The notes under the pieces were generated by a model. That model saw only the letters and a program-made list of their open reading frames with translations, ran no database searches and was not told the DNA's origin. Source: Taklimakanibacter lacteus (lineage in GTDB: Bacteria > Pseudomonadota > Alphaproteobacteria > Rhizobiales > Aestuariivirgaceae). From it: a stretch of 64,000 nt of DNA. Shown piece by piece: positions 37,425-46,394 of this stretch (position 1 is its first letter; every line of letters begins with the position of its first letter). The DNA lies in assembly GCA_003576695.1 (NCBI GenBank), contig QOZQ01000002.1, positions 186,001-250,000 on the forward strand, read 5' to 3'. A program made the position numbers and the translations under genes.

Positions 37425-38558
37425 TTAGCCTCTTAAGGCGAGTCCGCTGCCGGGATCGAAGAAATGCACCCGCTCCATGTCGACGCCGATCTCCAGCGCG
37501 GCACCGCGTTCGGGAAGATGGCGCGGATCGATGCGCGCGGTGATCCGGTTTGACGCGGTGCCCCTCAGCTCGAAGAAGACATAGGCGTCTGCCCCGGTCA
37601 TTTCGGTGATCAGCACTTCGCTTCGGAGGCCGCCGCTGGTGGGATTGGGATAGAGGAAAGCTTCCGGTCTGACCCCCAGGATGAGATCGCGATCGATCCA
37701 TTGGTCGAGGAAGGGCCGCGCCGCAGCTTGCTGGGGGGTAAGCGGCAGGGTCATGTCGGTTCCGGCGATGGTGCAGCGCAGTGTCTTGCCCTTGCGCACA
37801 GGCCTTACCGTGATGAAATTCATCGCCGGCGAGCCGATGAAGCCGGCGACGAAGAGATTGACCGGCTTCTCATAGAGCTCGCGCGGTGCGGCGCATTGCT
37901 GAAGATTGCTCTGGCTCTCGTCGCTGACCGGCCGCAGCACCGCGACGCGGTCGCCCATGGTCATCGCCTCGACCTGGTCATGCGTGACATAGAGCGTGGT
38001 GACGCCGAGCCTGGCATTGAGCAGCTTCAGCTCGGCGCGCATCTGCACGCGCAATTTGGCGTCGAGATTGGACAGGGGCTCGTCCATCAGGAAGCATTGC
38101 GGATCGCGCACGATGGCGCGCCCCATGGCCACACGCTGGCGCTGGCCGCCCGACAAGGTGCCGGGCTTCTTGTGGATATAGGGCATGAGGTCGAGGGTTC
38201 GCGCCGCCTGCTCGACCTTCTGCCTGATGATGTCCTTCGGTATTTTCCGTTGGCCAAGACCGAAGGCCATGTTCTCATACACATCCATATGCGGATAGAG
38301 CGCGTAATTCTGGAACACCATGGCGATGTCGCGATCACCGGGGCCGAGATCGGTGACATCCCGCCCGCCGATCGCAATGCGTCCCTCGGTCAGGGTCTCG
38401 AGCCCGGCGGCGCTGCGCAGAAGCGTGGACTTGCCGCAGCCCGACGGGCCGACCAGCACCAGGAACTCGCCATCCTTCACATCGAGATCGACGCGCGACA
38501 GCGCCAGTGTCCCGTCGCCGAAGCGCTTGCCGACCGACTGGAAGCTCAAAGTCGCCAT
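37425..38558 (-). CDS. Ugp/Mal-type ABC transporter ATP-binding protein
   Basis: A 377-residue CUT1 ATPase. Walker A GPSGCGKS (37-44), MVFQNYALYPHM, signature LSGGQRQRVAMGRA and Walker B FLMDEPLSNLD are intact, with a TOBE-type C-terminal domain. The start shares one base with the Gfo/Idh/MocA stop. A slightly unusual insertion, VSDESQSNLQQCA, follows the D-loop region. It is last in the run binding protein, two permeases, oxidoreductase, ATPase. Confidence 0.92.
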   Translation of the reverse strand: MATLSFQSVGKRFGDGTLALSRVDLDVKDGEFLVLVGPSGCGKSTLLRSAAGLETLTEGRIAIGGRDVTDLGPGDRDIAMVFQNYALYPHMDVYENMAFGLGQRKIPKDIIRQKVEQAARTLDLMPYIHKKPGTLSGGQRQRVAMGRAIVRDPQCFLMDEPLSNLDAKLRVQMRAELKLLNARLGVTTLYVTHDQVEAMTMGDRVAVLRPVSDESQSNLQQCAAPRELYEKPVNLFVAGFIGSPAMNFITVRPVRKGKTLRCTIAGTDMTLPLTPQQAAARPFLDQWIDRDLILGVRPEAFLYPNPTSGGLRSEVLITEMTGADAYVFFELRGTASNRITARIDPRHLPERGAALEIGVDMERVHFFDPGSGLALRG

Positions 38559-39607
38559 CAGCGCGCCCGCTCGAGCTTGACGGCACCGCCGGTCCGCGTC
38601 GCTTCCTCGATTGCGGTCAGGACACGGGTGACGGCGAGCCCGTCCGCGGCATCGGCGAGCACGGGCAGATCATGCGTCACCGCATCGACGAAGCGCGCGA
38701 TCGCTTCCATGACGAAGCCGCCGATACGCCCGCCCGCCGCCGGCGTCACGCCCAGCATGTCGCCGCCCCGCAAGCCTGCACCGGTATATTTCTTGAAGGT
38801 GCCGTTCTGCGCGGTGTCGATCGCGAGCGATCCTTTCTCGCCGACGATCTCGGCCCTGAAGTCGAAGACCAGCGGCAGGTCGCGCGGCAGCACCCAGCTG
38901 TTCTCGAGCGAGGCAATGACGCCATTGTCGAATTCGAGCAGCGCCAGATGCACATCCGCCGTGTCGACGCCTTGGCTCGCAAGAAAGCCATGCCGCTTCA
39001 TCGCCTGCACCCGCACCACTTCGGCATTGAGCGCGAAGCGCAAGGCATCGACTGCATGGCTGCCGAGGAACCACAGAGCGGAAGATTTGGCCGCCCAGCT
39101 CAGGAGCTCGAAGGGGACGAAGAGCGTGTTGGAAAGCCTCGCCGAGGCATGGAGCGGTGCGCCGATCTCGCCCGCTGTGATCGCTTCCTTGACCGCATGG
39201 ACGGCCGGATTGACCCGGTTGTGGAAGTCGACCATCACCTTGGCTTTGCTCTTGGCGGCAAGCTCGGCGATCTTCTCGGCTTCGGCCAGCGTCGTGGCGA
39301 GCGGCTTTTCGCTGAGCACATGCTTGCCGGCCTTGATCGCCGCCAGCACGATGTCGCCATGGGCGAAATCGGGCGTCGCCACCGTCACCGCCTCGACTTG
39401 CGGGTCGGCGATGAGCTCGCGATAATCCGTATAGGCCTTGGTTGCGCCGAACTCCTTTTGCATCGCCTGGGCGCGGTTGGGATCGAGATCGCAGACCGCG
39501 GCGATCTGGGCCCCGGGCAACGCGTTCAGCGTCTTGCAGTGGAAGGAGCCCCAGAGGCCGGCGCCGACGACGCCGAATTTCGTTTTGCCTGTCTTCGAGA
39601 TAGTCAT
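38558..39607 (-). CDS. Gfo/Idh/MocA-family oxidoreductase
   Basis: A 349-residue NAD(P)-dependent dehydrogenase of the inositol/glucose-fructose family. It has the nucleotide-binding GVVGAGLWGSFH, the conserved SEKPLATT (EKP Lys), and GSHAVDALRF with the likely catalytic Asp/His region. It is embedded in the sugar-importer operon, one base before the preceding permease stop, so it likely oxidises the imported sugar or inositol. Confidence 0.9.
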   Translation of the reverse strand: MTISKTGKTKFGVVGAGLWGSFHCKTLNALPGAQIAAVCDLDPNRAQAMQKEFGATKAYTDYRELIADPQVEAVTVATPDFAHGDIVLAAIKAGKHVLSEKPLATTLAEAEKIAELAAKSKAKVMVDFHNRVNPAVHAVKEAITAGEIGAPLHASARLSNTLFVPFELLSWAAKSSALWFLGSHAVDALRFALNAEVVRVQAMKRHGFLASQGVDTADVHLALLEFDNGVIASLENSWVLPRDLPLVFDFRAEIVGEKGSLAIDTAQNGTFKKYTGAGLRGGDMLGVTPAAGGRIGGFVMEAIARFVDAVTHDLPVLADAADGLAVTRVLTAIEEATRTGGAVKLERAR

Positions 39608-39608
39608 G

Positions 39609-40436
39609 TCAGCCCTTTACTGAACCAAAAGTGAGCCCGCGCACGACATAGCGGTCGAGCGCCAGGAAGATGAGCATGGGAGGGATCATGGCGGCGACCG
39701 CGGCCGCGGCGATGAAGCCCCAGGTGACGCCGGCGGTGCCGAAATAGCGCAGCGTGCCGACCGGCAGTGTCGCCGTCTCGCGGTTGCTGAGCACCAGCGG
39801 GAAGGCGGCATTGTTCCACGAGAAGACGAAGGCGAACATCGAGGTGACGATGACGCCGGGCAAAATGAGCGGCAGCACGATGCGCCCGATGATGGTGGCG
39901 GTCGAGGCGCCGTCGACGCGCGCCGCCTCTTCGATCTCGACCGGCACTTCGTCGATGAAGCTGCGCAACAGCCAGATCGAGAAGGGAATGGTCAGCGTCT
40001 GCAGGATGAGGATCATCGAAAAATAGCTGCCCTTGAGCCCGACAGCGCTGGCGAGGATCGAATAGGGGATGAGGAAGGCGACCGGCGGCGCCATCAGGAG
40101 GCCCAGATACCACATCATCAGATGCTTGCGGCCCTTGATGCGGAAGCGCGACAGCGCATAGGCGGCGGGCAGCGAGAAGGGCAGGTTGAGCATTACCGCG
40201 CCCGCCGCCACGATGAGGCTGTTCAAGAGCTGCGGCAGGTTGTTGCCGGGATCGCCAAAGGCGTAATTGACCGAATCCCAGATGGGCGTGAAGGCGGTGA
40301 CCGGCGGCATGGTGAAGAAAGTGTCGGCCGGGCGGATGGCCAGCAGCACGAACCAGAAGATCGGCCCGATGAAGACCACGAGCATCAGCAGCATGAGGGC
40401 ATAGACGGCGGCTTTCGCCGGCACGGACCTCGTCAT
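39609..40436 (-). CDS. CUT1 ABC transporter permease (MalG/UgpE-like)
   Basis: A 275-residue permease with six membrane segments and the EAA loop EIEEAARVDGASTATII, the ATPase contact. ATG 40436 shares one base with the stop of the first permease (TGATG). It is also one base from the downstream oxidoreductase gene. Confidence 0.92.
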   Translation of the reverse strand: MTRSVPAKAAVYALMLLMLVVFIGPIFWFVLLAIRPADTFFTMPPVTAFTPIWDSVNYAFGDPGNNLPQLLNSLIVAAGAVMLNLPFSLPAAYALSRFRIKGRKHLMMWYLGLLMAPPVAFLIPYSILASAVGLKGSYFSMILILQTLTIPFSIWLLRSFIDEVPVEIEEAARVDGASTATIIGRIVLPLILPGVIVTSMFAFVFSWNNAAFPLVLSNRETATLPVGTLRYFGTAGVTWGFIAAAAVAAMIPPMLIFLALDRYVVRGLTFGSVKG

Positions 40437-41338
40437 CAGTCGAACTCCTTGAAGGCGAAGAAGACGAGGAGCGCGATGATGGCGTTGACGACGATGACCA
40501 TGAGCCAGGTCATGGCGCTGGCCAGGCCGATATTGAAGTCGACCAGGCCATATTGATAGAGGCTGTAGCCGAGCGTGCGCGTCGAGGCGCCGGGGCCGCC
40601 CTTGGTCAGCACCAGCACGAGGTCGAAGGTGTTGAACAGCTGCATGAAGCGCAGCATGATCACGATCATCGCCGTCTTCTTGATGAGCGGGATCTTGATC
40701 CTCATCAGCATCGCCCAGGGCGAGGCCTTGTCGATGCGCGCCGCCTCGATGATGTCGGGCGGTATCGAGAGCAGTCCGGCATAGAGGACGATGGCGAAGA
40801 ACGGCGTCCATTGCCAGATATCGGCGAACAGCACGGCCCACAGCGCGGTGGTGCTCGAGCCGAGAATGCCTTGCGGCGGCAGCGGGATGCCGAGAGAGGT
40901 CAGAAGCCACGGGATGAGGCCGCCACCCGGGTCATACATGTAGCGGAACAGGAAGCCGACCACGATGGGCGCGATGGTCGTCGGCATGATGAGGAGGGCC
41001 CGCGTCATATTCATGCCCGGCACCTTGTGGACCAGCAGCAGCGCTATTGCGAGTCCGAGCGTGAATTCGATCGCCGTTCCGACGACGGTGATGAGCAGCG
41101 TGTTGAGAAGCGCGCCGAAGAAGAACCCGCCCGACAGCGCCATCTCGTAATTGCCCCAGCCGATGAAGCCCATGGGCGTCGGGCTCATCTGCAGGTTCCA
41201 GAAATAGAAGCTGTTCTTGAGGGCGAAGAGCAGCGGAAAGGCGATCAGCGCCACGAGCAGGATGATCGACGGGCTGATCAGCAGCCAGGGAATGAAGGCT
41301 GGCAGGCGCCGCGGTCTATGGGCCAAGGTGCTGTTCAT
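40436..41338 (-). CDS. CUT1 ABC transporter permease (MalF/UgpA-like)
   Basis: A 300-residue permease; N-terminal PRRLPAFIPWLLISPSIILL and EAA loop DIIEAARIDKASPWAMLMRI (cited DIIEAARIDKASPW). It pairs with the MalG-like permease. The 166 bases before it, up to the binding-protein stop, are mostly the family B repeat. Confidence 0.92.
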   Translation of the reverse strand: MNSTLAHRPRRLPAFIPWLLISPSIILLVALIAFPLLFALKNSFYFWNLQMSPTPMGFIGWGNYEMALSGGFFFGALLNTLLITVVGTAIEFTLGLAIALLLVHKVPGMNMTRALLIMPTTIAPIVVGFLFRYMYDPGGGLIPWLLTSLGIPLPPQGILGSSTTALWAVLFADIWQWTPFFAIVLYAGLLSIPPDIIEAARIDKASPWAMLMRIKIPLIKKTAMIVIMLRFMQLFNTFDLVLVLTKGGPGASTRTLGYSLYQYGLVDFNIGLASAMTWLMVIVVNAIIALLVFFAFKEFD

Positions 41339-41351
41339 CTACTGCCCTTTT

Positions 41352-41452
41352 CGTCATCCCGGCGAAAGCCGGGATCCCCTGAATTCGCTCCAGGCGAACA
41401 ACGCTGCCCGCTTTCACCTGTTCAATGGATATCGGCTTTCGCCGGGATGACG
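41352..41452. repeat. CGTCATCCCGG dyad repeat, family B copy 3
   Basis: Ends CGTCATCCCGGCGAAAGCCG and CGGCTTTCGCCGGGATGACG, with the internal CTGTTCAATGG also seen in copy 1. It lies between the binding-protein stop and the first permease of the CUT1 operon, the position at which REP-type elements separate malE from malF in enteric bacteria. Confidence 0.88.
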
Positions 41453-41504
41453 GATTGGTGGAGGACGCGCGAGCCGGGAGGTGTGGCCCGCGCGCCCGTT
41501 CTCT

Positions 41505-42941
41505 CTACGCCAGCGAGGCCATCAAGGCCTTGGTGGCATCGAGCGTGTCGTCATAGGACGCCTGCTGATAGGGGATCAGGAAGTTGCCCTTGAGGATCGT
41601 CTGGAAGAACACCGAGGTTTCCTTCAGGCATTGTTCCGGCGTCAATTCTCCCGACAGCACCTTGTTGAGATTGAGGCCATAGATGCCTTCGAGCGTGGTG
41701 TAGACCGGGCAGGGCGGCCGCACGATCTTGCCATTGCCCTCCTCGAGATCGGCCAGCTGGCCCGGCAGATGCGGGTAGATCTTGATGAGATCGGGGTCCT
41801 TGTAGAGGGACGGTCTCGCGAAGTCGGAGAACTGGTAGCCGAACTTGTTGAAGAGGGCCATTTCCTTCTGCGTCTTGGCGGACGTCGCCCATTTGATGAA
41901 TTGCCAGGCGGCATCGCGATTTTGGGTGTTGCCGGCGATGCCGAGGCTGTGGCCGCCGATGCTGACGACCTGCTTCTTGCCGGGCGCCGTCGGCAGCCGG
42001 GCAATGCCGATCTTGTCGGCGATGACGGAATCCTTGCCCGTCATATAGCCGTCCTTCTTGCACAGATAGGCGTAAGGCGTCCACCAGTAGAAGATGCCGA
42101 TATCGCCCTTGGCGAAGCGCATGCCGGCATCGAACCAGTTATAGCCGACCGCCTCCGGTGGCGAATTCTTGTAGAGCGCCTGGAAGGTCTTGAGCGCTTC
42201 CAGCGTTTCGGGTGAATCGATGGTCGGCTCGAAATCCCATTTCCCGGTCGGGAATTGCTTGAACCAGTGCGTGCCCATGCTGGCGGCAAGCTGCGTGAAC
42301 ATATGCACGACCGGCGCCGGCTGCTGGCCCGAAACGACGGTGCCGGCCATCTTGGCGCCGGAGAAGTCCTTGCCGTTCAGTTTCTCGACGATCGCCAGAT
42401 AGTCGGCCCAGCTCCAGCTTCCGTCGGTCGGGATCTTGACGCCGGCCTGCTCGACATAATCCTTGTAGTAGAGGACGGTCTGGCCATAGGTGGCCACGGG
42501 GAGCGTGCCGACCTGGCCGCGCCAGGTATTCATCGAATAGAGCGCCTGCGGCACATAATCGGCGATGTCGGTGTCCTTGTCCGCCTTGATGAACTCGTTG
42601 AGCGGCAGGATCCATTTGCTTTCGAGATACTGGCCGAGCCACATCTGGTCGACCGAGATGACATCGGCATCCGGCTGGTTGCTGATGAAGGACGAGGTGA
42701 GGCGCGCCTGCAGCGCCTCGAGCGAGATCGCCTCGATCTGCAATTTGATGCCGGTGGCCTGCTGGAACTGATCGGCAAGGCCTTCGATGGCGTAGTAGAA
42801 GGGATCGCCGGCAAGCAGGACGCGCAGCGTCTTGTCCTGCGCCGAAGCCCGCCTGGGCTTCAAGCCGAGGGCGCTGGTGCCGGCAAGGGCGGCGCCACTT
42901 TTCAAGACGGTGCGGCGGGAAATCTTAGGCGTCGTCATCAT
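41505..42941 (-). CDS. CUT1 ABC transporter sugar-binding protein
   Basis: A 478-residue SBP_bac_1 protein. A twin-arginine signal is clear (KISRRTVLKSGAALAG). The mature part has TLRVLLAGDPFY, DVISVDQMWLGQY and GGHSLGIAGNTQNRDAAW, typical of MalE/UgpB relatives. First gene of the importer operon. It diverges from the ROK regulator at 43281, the likely repressor. Confidence 0.9.
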   Translation of the reverse strand: MMTTPKISRRTVLKSGAALAGTSALGLKPRRASAQDKTLRVLLAGDPFYYAIEGLADQFQQATGIKLQIEAISLEALQARLTSSFISNQPDADVISVDQMWLGQYLESKWILPLNEFIKADKDTDIADYVPQALYSMNTWRGQVGTLPVATYGQTVLYYKDYVEQAGVKIPTDGSWSWADYLAIVEKLNGKDFSGAKMAGTVVSGQQPAPVVHMFTQLAASMGTHWFKQFPTGKWDFEPTIDSPETLEALKTFQALYKNSPPEAVGYNWFDAGMRFAKGDIGIFYWWTPYAYLCKKDGYMTGKDSVIADKIGIARLPTAPGKKQVVSIGGHSLGIAGNTQNRDAAWQFIKWATSAKTQKEMALFNKFGYQFSDFARPSLYKDPDLIKIYPHLPGQLADLEEGNGKIVRPPCPVYTTLEGIYGLNLNKVLSGELTPEQCLKETSVFFQTILKGNFLIPYQQASYDDTLDATKALMASLA

Positions 42942-43280
42942 GGTCGTTCCTCCTCCTGTTGTGACGTCAAACGGATGTCTGGGTCATTTCTTTTGATGGG
43001 TCGGCTGGTGAGGACCGGCATCCGCCATTGCCTGGGGCAACAGCAGAATGAGCCCGTCGAAAGAGCTGGAGACCCATCGCCTGGGAAACCGGATCTTTTT
43101 AACTTGCCACCTTCTTATGTTTGTTTGATGCTTGCACATACTTACGGTATCGTCAAGGCGGCGCGCGAGCCGGAGGGGTGCAGCGCCATGGGATTCGCCG
43201 ACAAGGCTTCCCGGTGCTAGGCCTCGCGCAGAGCATGTAGGATTCGCCCGGCCATGCCGGGTCGAAAAGGATCGAGAGCG
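42942..43280. promoter_or_regulatory. Divergent intergenic region, sugar operon / ROK regulator
   Basis: 339 bases with no convincing gene. An AT-richer stretch at about 43095-43150 probably holds the divergent promoters and includes TATGT-N15-ACATA (43116-43140), a possible ROK-protein operator. GGAGGAGGAA close to 42950 is the ribosome site of the binding-protein gene. The rest looks unremarkable. Confidence 0.4.
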
Positions 43281-44546
43281 ATGGCGTCCGACGGAAGATC
43301 GTCGTCCGAAAAAGAAAAAGCCGGTCTGACGGCGATGAGCGAATTGTTCGATGAGGCGCGTCCCCGCCGAAGCCAGGGCCTGATCTCGTCCTCCGCCATC
43401 GGCCTCGCCAATCGCGGCCGCGTGCTGCAGGCGCTGTTCGATCTCGGCCCCACCAGCCGTGCCGAGCTCGCCCGCCATGTCGGCGTGAACCGCGCCACCA
43501 TCACCGGCATCATCCAGCCCCTGATCGATCAGGGCCTGCTCGTCGATGGCGATCCCCTGCCGTCGAAGGGAAGCGGCGGCAAGCCGGCCAAGCCCATGTG
43601 GTTCGCCAGAGATGCGGCGCCGATCTGCGCCGTGCTCCTGATGCATGACAGTGTCCATTGCTGCCTGGTTTCGCTGAGCGGCACGATCACGGCGGAAGTC
43701 AAGGCGGACTTCCCGCCGGAAGCCGGCGAGGTCGAGATCCTGGCGCGCACGATCTTCGCCTCGATCAGCCAGACCCTGGCACTCGCCCACCGCCCGCCGC
43801 TCGGCATCGGCGTGGCGGCCGGCGGCATGATCGATACCGACAGGGGCGCGATCGTCGCCGTGAACCTGGCGCCGCTGCTGGCCCATTTCCCGTTGGGCGA
43901 GGAGCTGACGCGCCGTTTCGGTTTGACCACGCGCGTCGACCATCATCCGCGCGCGCTGCTGGTCGGCGACCGCTGGTTCGGCATCGGCCGCGGCAAGCGC
44001 AACTTCGCCGTCATCTATACGGGTGAGGTGCTGGGCGGCGCCCTGTTCCTCGATGGTCATCTCTATCGCGGGCGCGCCGGCGCCGGCGGCGAGCTTGGCC
44101 ATACTTTCGTGGCCGTTGACGGCTCGATCTGCCGCTGCGGCCGCCGGGGCTGCTGGGAGACCATCGCCACGCTGGGCTGGCTGCGCCGCGAGGCCCGGCT
44201 CGCCGGCCTCGCTGCCGCGGAAATGATGGATTCGCAGCGTCTCGTTGCGCTGGCCGAGAGCGGTGCCGCGGGCGCCGCGGAACTGCTTGACCGCTATGCC
44301 CGCAATGTCGCGATAGGCATTGCTAATCTGCAACAGACCATGGCGCCGAACTTCATCGTCCTGCATGGCGATGTCGTCGGGGGCGGGTCTCGCTTGCTCG
44401 ATGCCATAACTCAGCATGTTCGCGATCTCGTGCCTTGGCGCCCGGGTGGCGATATCGAACTCGTCATGGGAGATCTCGAGGACCGGGCGGCATTGCGCGG
44501 CGCCGCCGGCCTCGTTCTCTCGGAGTTGCTCCATTTCACCTTGTGA
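43281..44546 (+). CDS. ROK-family transcriptional repressor (NagC/XylR type)
   Basis: A 421-residue regulator: winged helix-turn-helix (about 55-95, TSRAELARHVGVNRATITG, cited LARHVGVNRATITG) followed by a ROK sugar-binding domain with GELGH and the zinc motif CRCGRRGCWE. I chose ATG 43281 with AAGGA nine bases upstream; ATG 43254 and ATG 43335 are alternatives. Its place opposite the CUT1 importer makes it the likely repressor of that operon, relieved by the imported sugar. Confidence 0.87.
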   Translation: MASDGRSSSEKEKAGLTAMSELFDEARPRRSQGLISSSAIGLANRGRVLQALFDLGPTSRAELARHVGVNRATITGIIQPLIDQGLLVDGDPLPSKGSGGKPAKPMWFARDAAPICAVLLMHDSVHCCLVSLSGTITAEVKADFPPEAGEVEILARTIFASISQTLALAHRPPLGIGVAAGGMIDTDRGAIVAVNLAPLLAHFPLGEELTRRFGLTTRVDHHPRALLVGDRWFGIGRGKRNFAVIYTGEVLGGALFLDGHLYRGRAGAGGELGHTFVAVDGSICRCGRRGCWETIATLGWLRREARLAGLAAAEMMDSQRLVALAESGAAGAAELLDRYARNVAIGIANLQQTMAPNFIVLHGDVVGGGSRLLDAITQHVRDLVPWRPGGDIELVMGDLEDRAALRGAAGLVLSELLHFTL

Positions 44547-44567
44547 GAGTCCGCCGCCCTCACAAGA

Positions 44568-45374
44568 TCAGCCCATGTAAACGCCGCCGGTCACATTGAT
44601 CCCCTGCCCGGTCATGAAGCGGGCGGCATCGGAACAGAGAAACACGGCGAGACCTGCCACATCTTCCGGCTTTTCGAGCCGGCCGAGCGGCGTCTGGTTC
44701 ACATAGTCCCTGATCACTTGTTCGGGCGTCAGGCCGCGCAATCTGGCTTCCCACGCCACTTCGCGTTCCTGCATCGAGGTCTTGACGAAACCGGGGCAGA
44801 CCGCATTGACGCGGATGCCTTGCGCCGCGACCTCGCGCGCCAGCGCCTGCGTCCATCCGAGGACCGCGAACTTGCTGGCGGAATAATGCGCCAGCAAGGG
44901 CGCGCCGACCTTGCCGGCGAGAGACGCTGTGTTGACGATCACGCCCTTCTTCTTGGTCCTCTCGAAATAGCGGACCGCCGCCTGGTTGGTCAGGAAGATG
45001 CCTTTGATATTGACGGCGAAGTTGAAATCCCATTCCTCGTCGGTGAGGTCGACGGCGCGGTTCATGGTCGACACGCCGGCATTGGCGATCAGTATTTCAT
45101 AGCCGCCGAGCGCCTGCTCGATCTCGGCGAAGGTTTTCTCGACCGATGCGCGCTGGCTGACATCGATGCCGAAGGCGGCATTCCCTGATCCGAGATCCGC
45201 GGCCGCTTTCCGGGCGGCAGCCTGGTCGAGATCGGCAATGACGATGCGCACCCCATGGGCCGCGAGTGCCGTGGCAATGGCCTTGCCGATGCCCGTGGCG
45301 CCGCCGGTGACGATGGCCGTCTGGCCTTTCAGGTCGGCCCCTAGCGTCGGAACTTTTTGTGAAGCGTCCGCCAT
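44568..45374 (-). CDS. Short-chain dehydrogenase/reductase
   Basis: A 268-residue classical SDR. It has the Rossmann motif TGGATGIG, NAG at IANAGVS, catalytic Ser in NTASLAG and YxxxK in HYSASK. The C-terminus INVTGGVYMG is typical. It stands alone between the ROK regulator (convergent, 21-base gap) and the DeoR-type gene (divergent), whose operators probably control it too. A polyol or sugar alcohol substrate is plausible. Confidence 0.88.
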   Translation of the reverse strand: MADASQKVPTLGADLKGQTAIVTGGATGIGKAIATALAAHGVRIVIADLDQAAARKAAADLGSGNAAFGIDVSQRASVEKTFAEIEQALGGYEILIANAGVSTMNRAVDLTDEEWDFNFAVNIKGIFLTNQAAVRYFERTKKKGVIVNTASLAGKVGAPLLAHYSASKFAVLGWTQALAREVAAQGIRVNAVCPGFVKTSMQEREVAWEARLRGLTPEQVIRDYVNQTPLGRLEKPEDVAGLAVFLCSDAARFMTGQGINVTGGVYMG

Positions 45375-45391
45375 GATTCCCGTTCAGTAAT

Positions 45392-45460
45392 GTTTGAAAC
45401 CACACATATCGTAACAAATATGAAGTGTAAAACACTTTGTTGTGTTCGATTTTGTTTGAA
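45392..45460. promoter_or_regulatory. Candidate DeoR operator cluster
   Basis: Within the 138-base AT-rich gap between the SDR and deoR-type genes there is a perfect palindrome AAGTGT-AAA-ACACTT (45423-45437). It is flanked by two direct copies of GTTTGAA followed by a CCAC-type tail (45392-45398 and 45454-45460). This arrangement of spaced elements suits a DeoR-type repressor that loops or spreads over two promoters. Confidence 0.5.
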
Positions 45461-45512
45461 CCACCCTGGAGCTGTGCTATCCCTTGATCGAAACCCATAA
45501 GGATTCGTTCAT

Positions 45513-46370
45513 ATGGCGACGCCCTCAGATCCGCCTGTTTCCCTGACCGAACCGCGCAGCGAAGTTGTCCGGCGGATGCCGGGAGAGCTGCGCCAGGCCC
45601 ACATCGTCGAGCAATTGCGCAAATCGGGCTTCGTCTCGGTGGCCGAGGTCGCCGCGGCGCTCGCCGTTTCTGAAATGACGATCCGCCGGGACCTCATCGA
45701 TCTCGAGGCCGAGGGCCGCCTGATCCGCACCCATGGCGGCGCCATCGCCCCCGAAGGGACGACGATGCCGGCTTTCGACCGTGAGGAGCCGGCTTTCGAG
45801 CAGCGCCTGCGCCAGAACAATTTCGCCAAGGAATCGATCGCATCGGAAGCGCTGAGTCTCATCAGCCCGCGCCAGACGGTGGCGCTCGACGTCGGCTCGA
45901 GCACATTCGTGCTCGCCGCGCGCCTCGCCAGCTTTCCCTCGATCAAGGTCTTCACCAATTCGCTGCGCATCGCCACCTTGCTGGGCCGCGAAAGGCGTGA
46001 TGTCTATCTGCCGGGTGGCGAGGTGCGCGGCGACGAGATGTCGATGTGCGGGCCTACCGCCGTCGCCCAGTTCGAGCAGCTGTGGTTCGACATCGCGTTC
46101 CTCGGCGCATCCGGCCTCACCAAGGCCGGCTTTTTCGATTATTCGCTCGAAGACAGCGAGCTGAAGCGCGTCTATTTGCGCCGCTCCAGCCGCAAGGTTC
46201 TCCTGTGCAACGCCGCCAAGTTCAATCATCTGTCGCTGGTCCAGGTGGCCGGCCTCGAGACGATCGACATGCTGATCACCGACCAGGCGCCGGTCGGCGA
46301 TCTGGCTGTCGCATTGGCTGAGGCCAATGTCGAGATCCGCATTGCCCGTCCCGCTTCCATTTCTTCGTGA
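45513..46370 (+). CDS. DeoR/GlpR family transcriptional regulator
   Basis: A 285-residue repressor. The helix-turn-helix reads SVAEVAAALAVSEMTIRRDL (cited AVSEMTIRRDL) with the family RTHGGA after it; the C-terminal sensor domain has ALDVGSSTFVLAARL and ASGLTKAGFFDYS. Its N-terminus is some 25 residues longer than usual (MATPSDPPVSLTEPRSEV). AAGGA precedes ATG 45513 by nine bases. It heads a co-directional run of six genes to 52010 and likely autoregulates it. Confidence 0.9.
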   Translation: MATPSDPPVSLTEPRSEVVRRMPGELRQAHIVEQLRKSGFVSVAEVAAALAVSEMTIRRDLIDLEAEGRLIRTHGGAIAPEGTTMPAFDREEPAFEQRLRQNNFAKESIASEALSLISPRQTVALDVGSSTFVLAARLASFPSIKVFTNSLRIATLLGRERRDVYLPGGEVRGDEMSMCGPTAVAQFEQLWFDIAFLGASGLTKAGFFDYSLEDSELKRVYLRRSSRKVLLCNAAKFNHLSLVQVAGLETIDMLITDQAPVGDLAVALAEANVEIRIARPASISS

Positions 46371-46394
46371 TCGATCCTCCAGGAGACTGTCCAG

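Noticed and set aside
37701-39425. Plus-strand open frame of about 570 codons
   Set aside because: Antisense to the Ugp-type ATPase and Gfo/Idh/MocA genes, both with intact motifs.
42984-44534. Long minus-strand open frame of about 516 codons
   Set aside because: It is antisense to the ROK repressor gene, which has clear domain motifs. Such frames are common in GC-rich genes and this one shows no family features.
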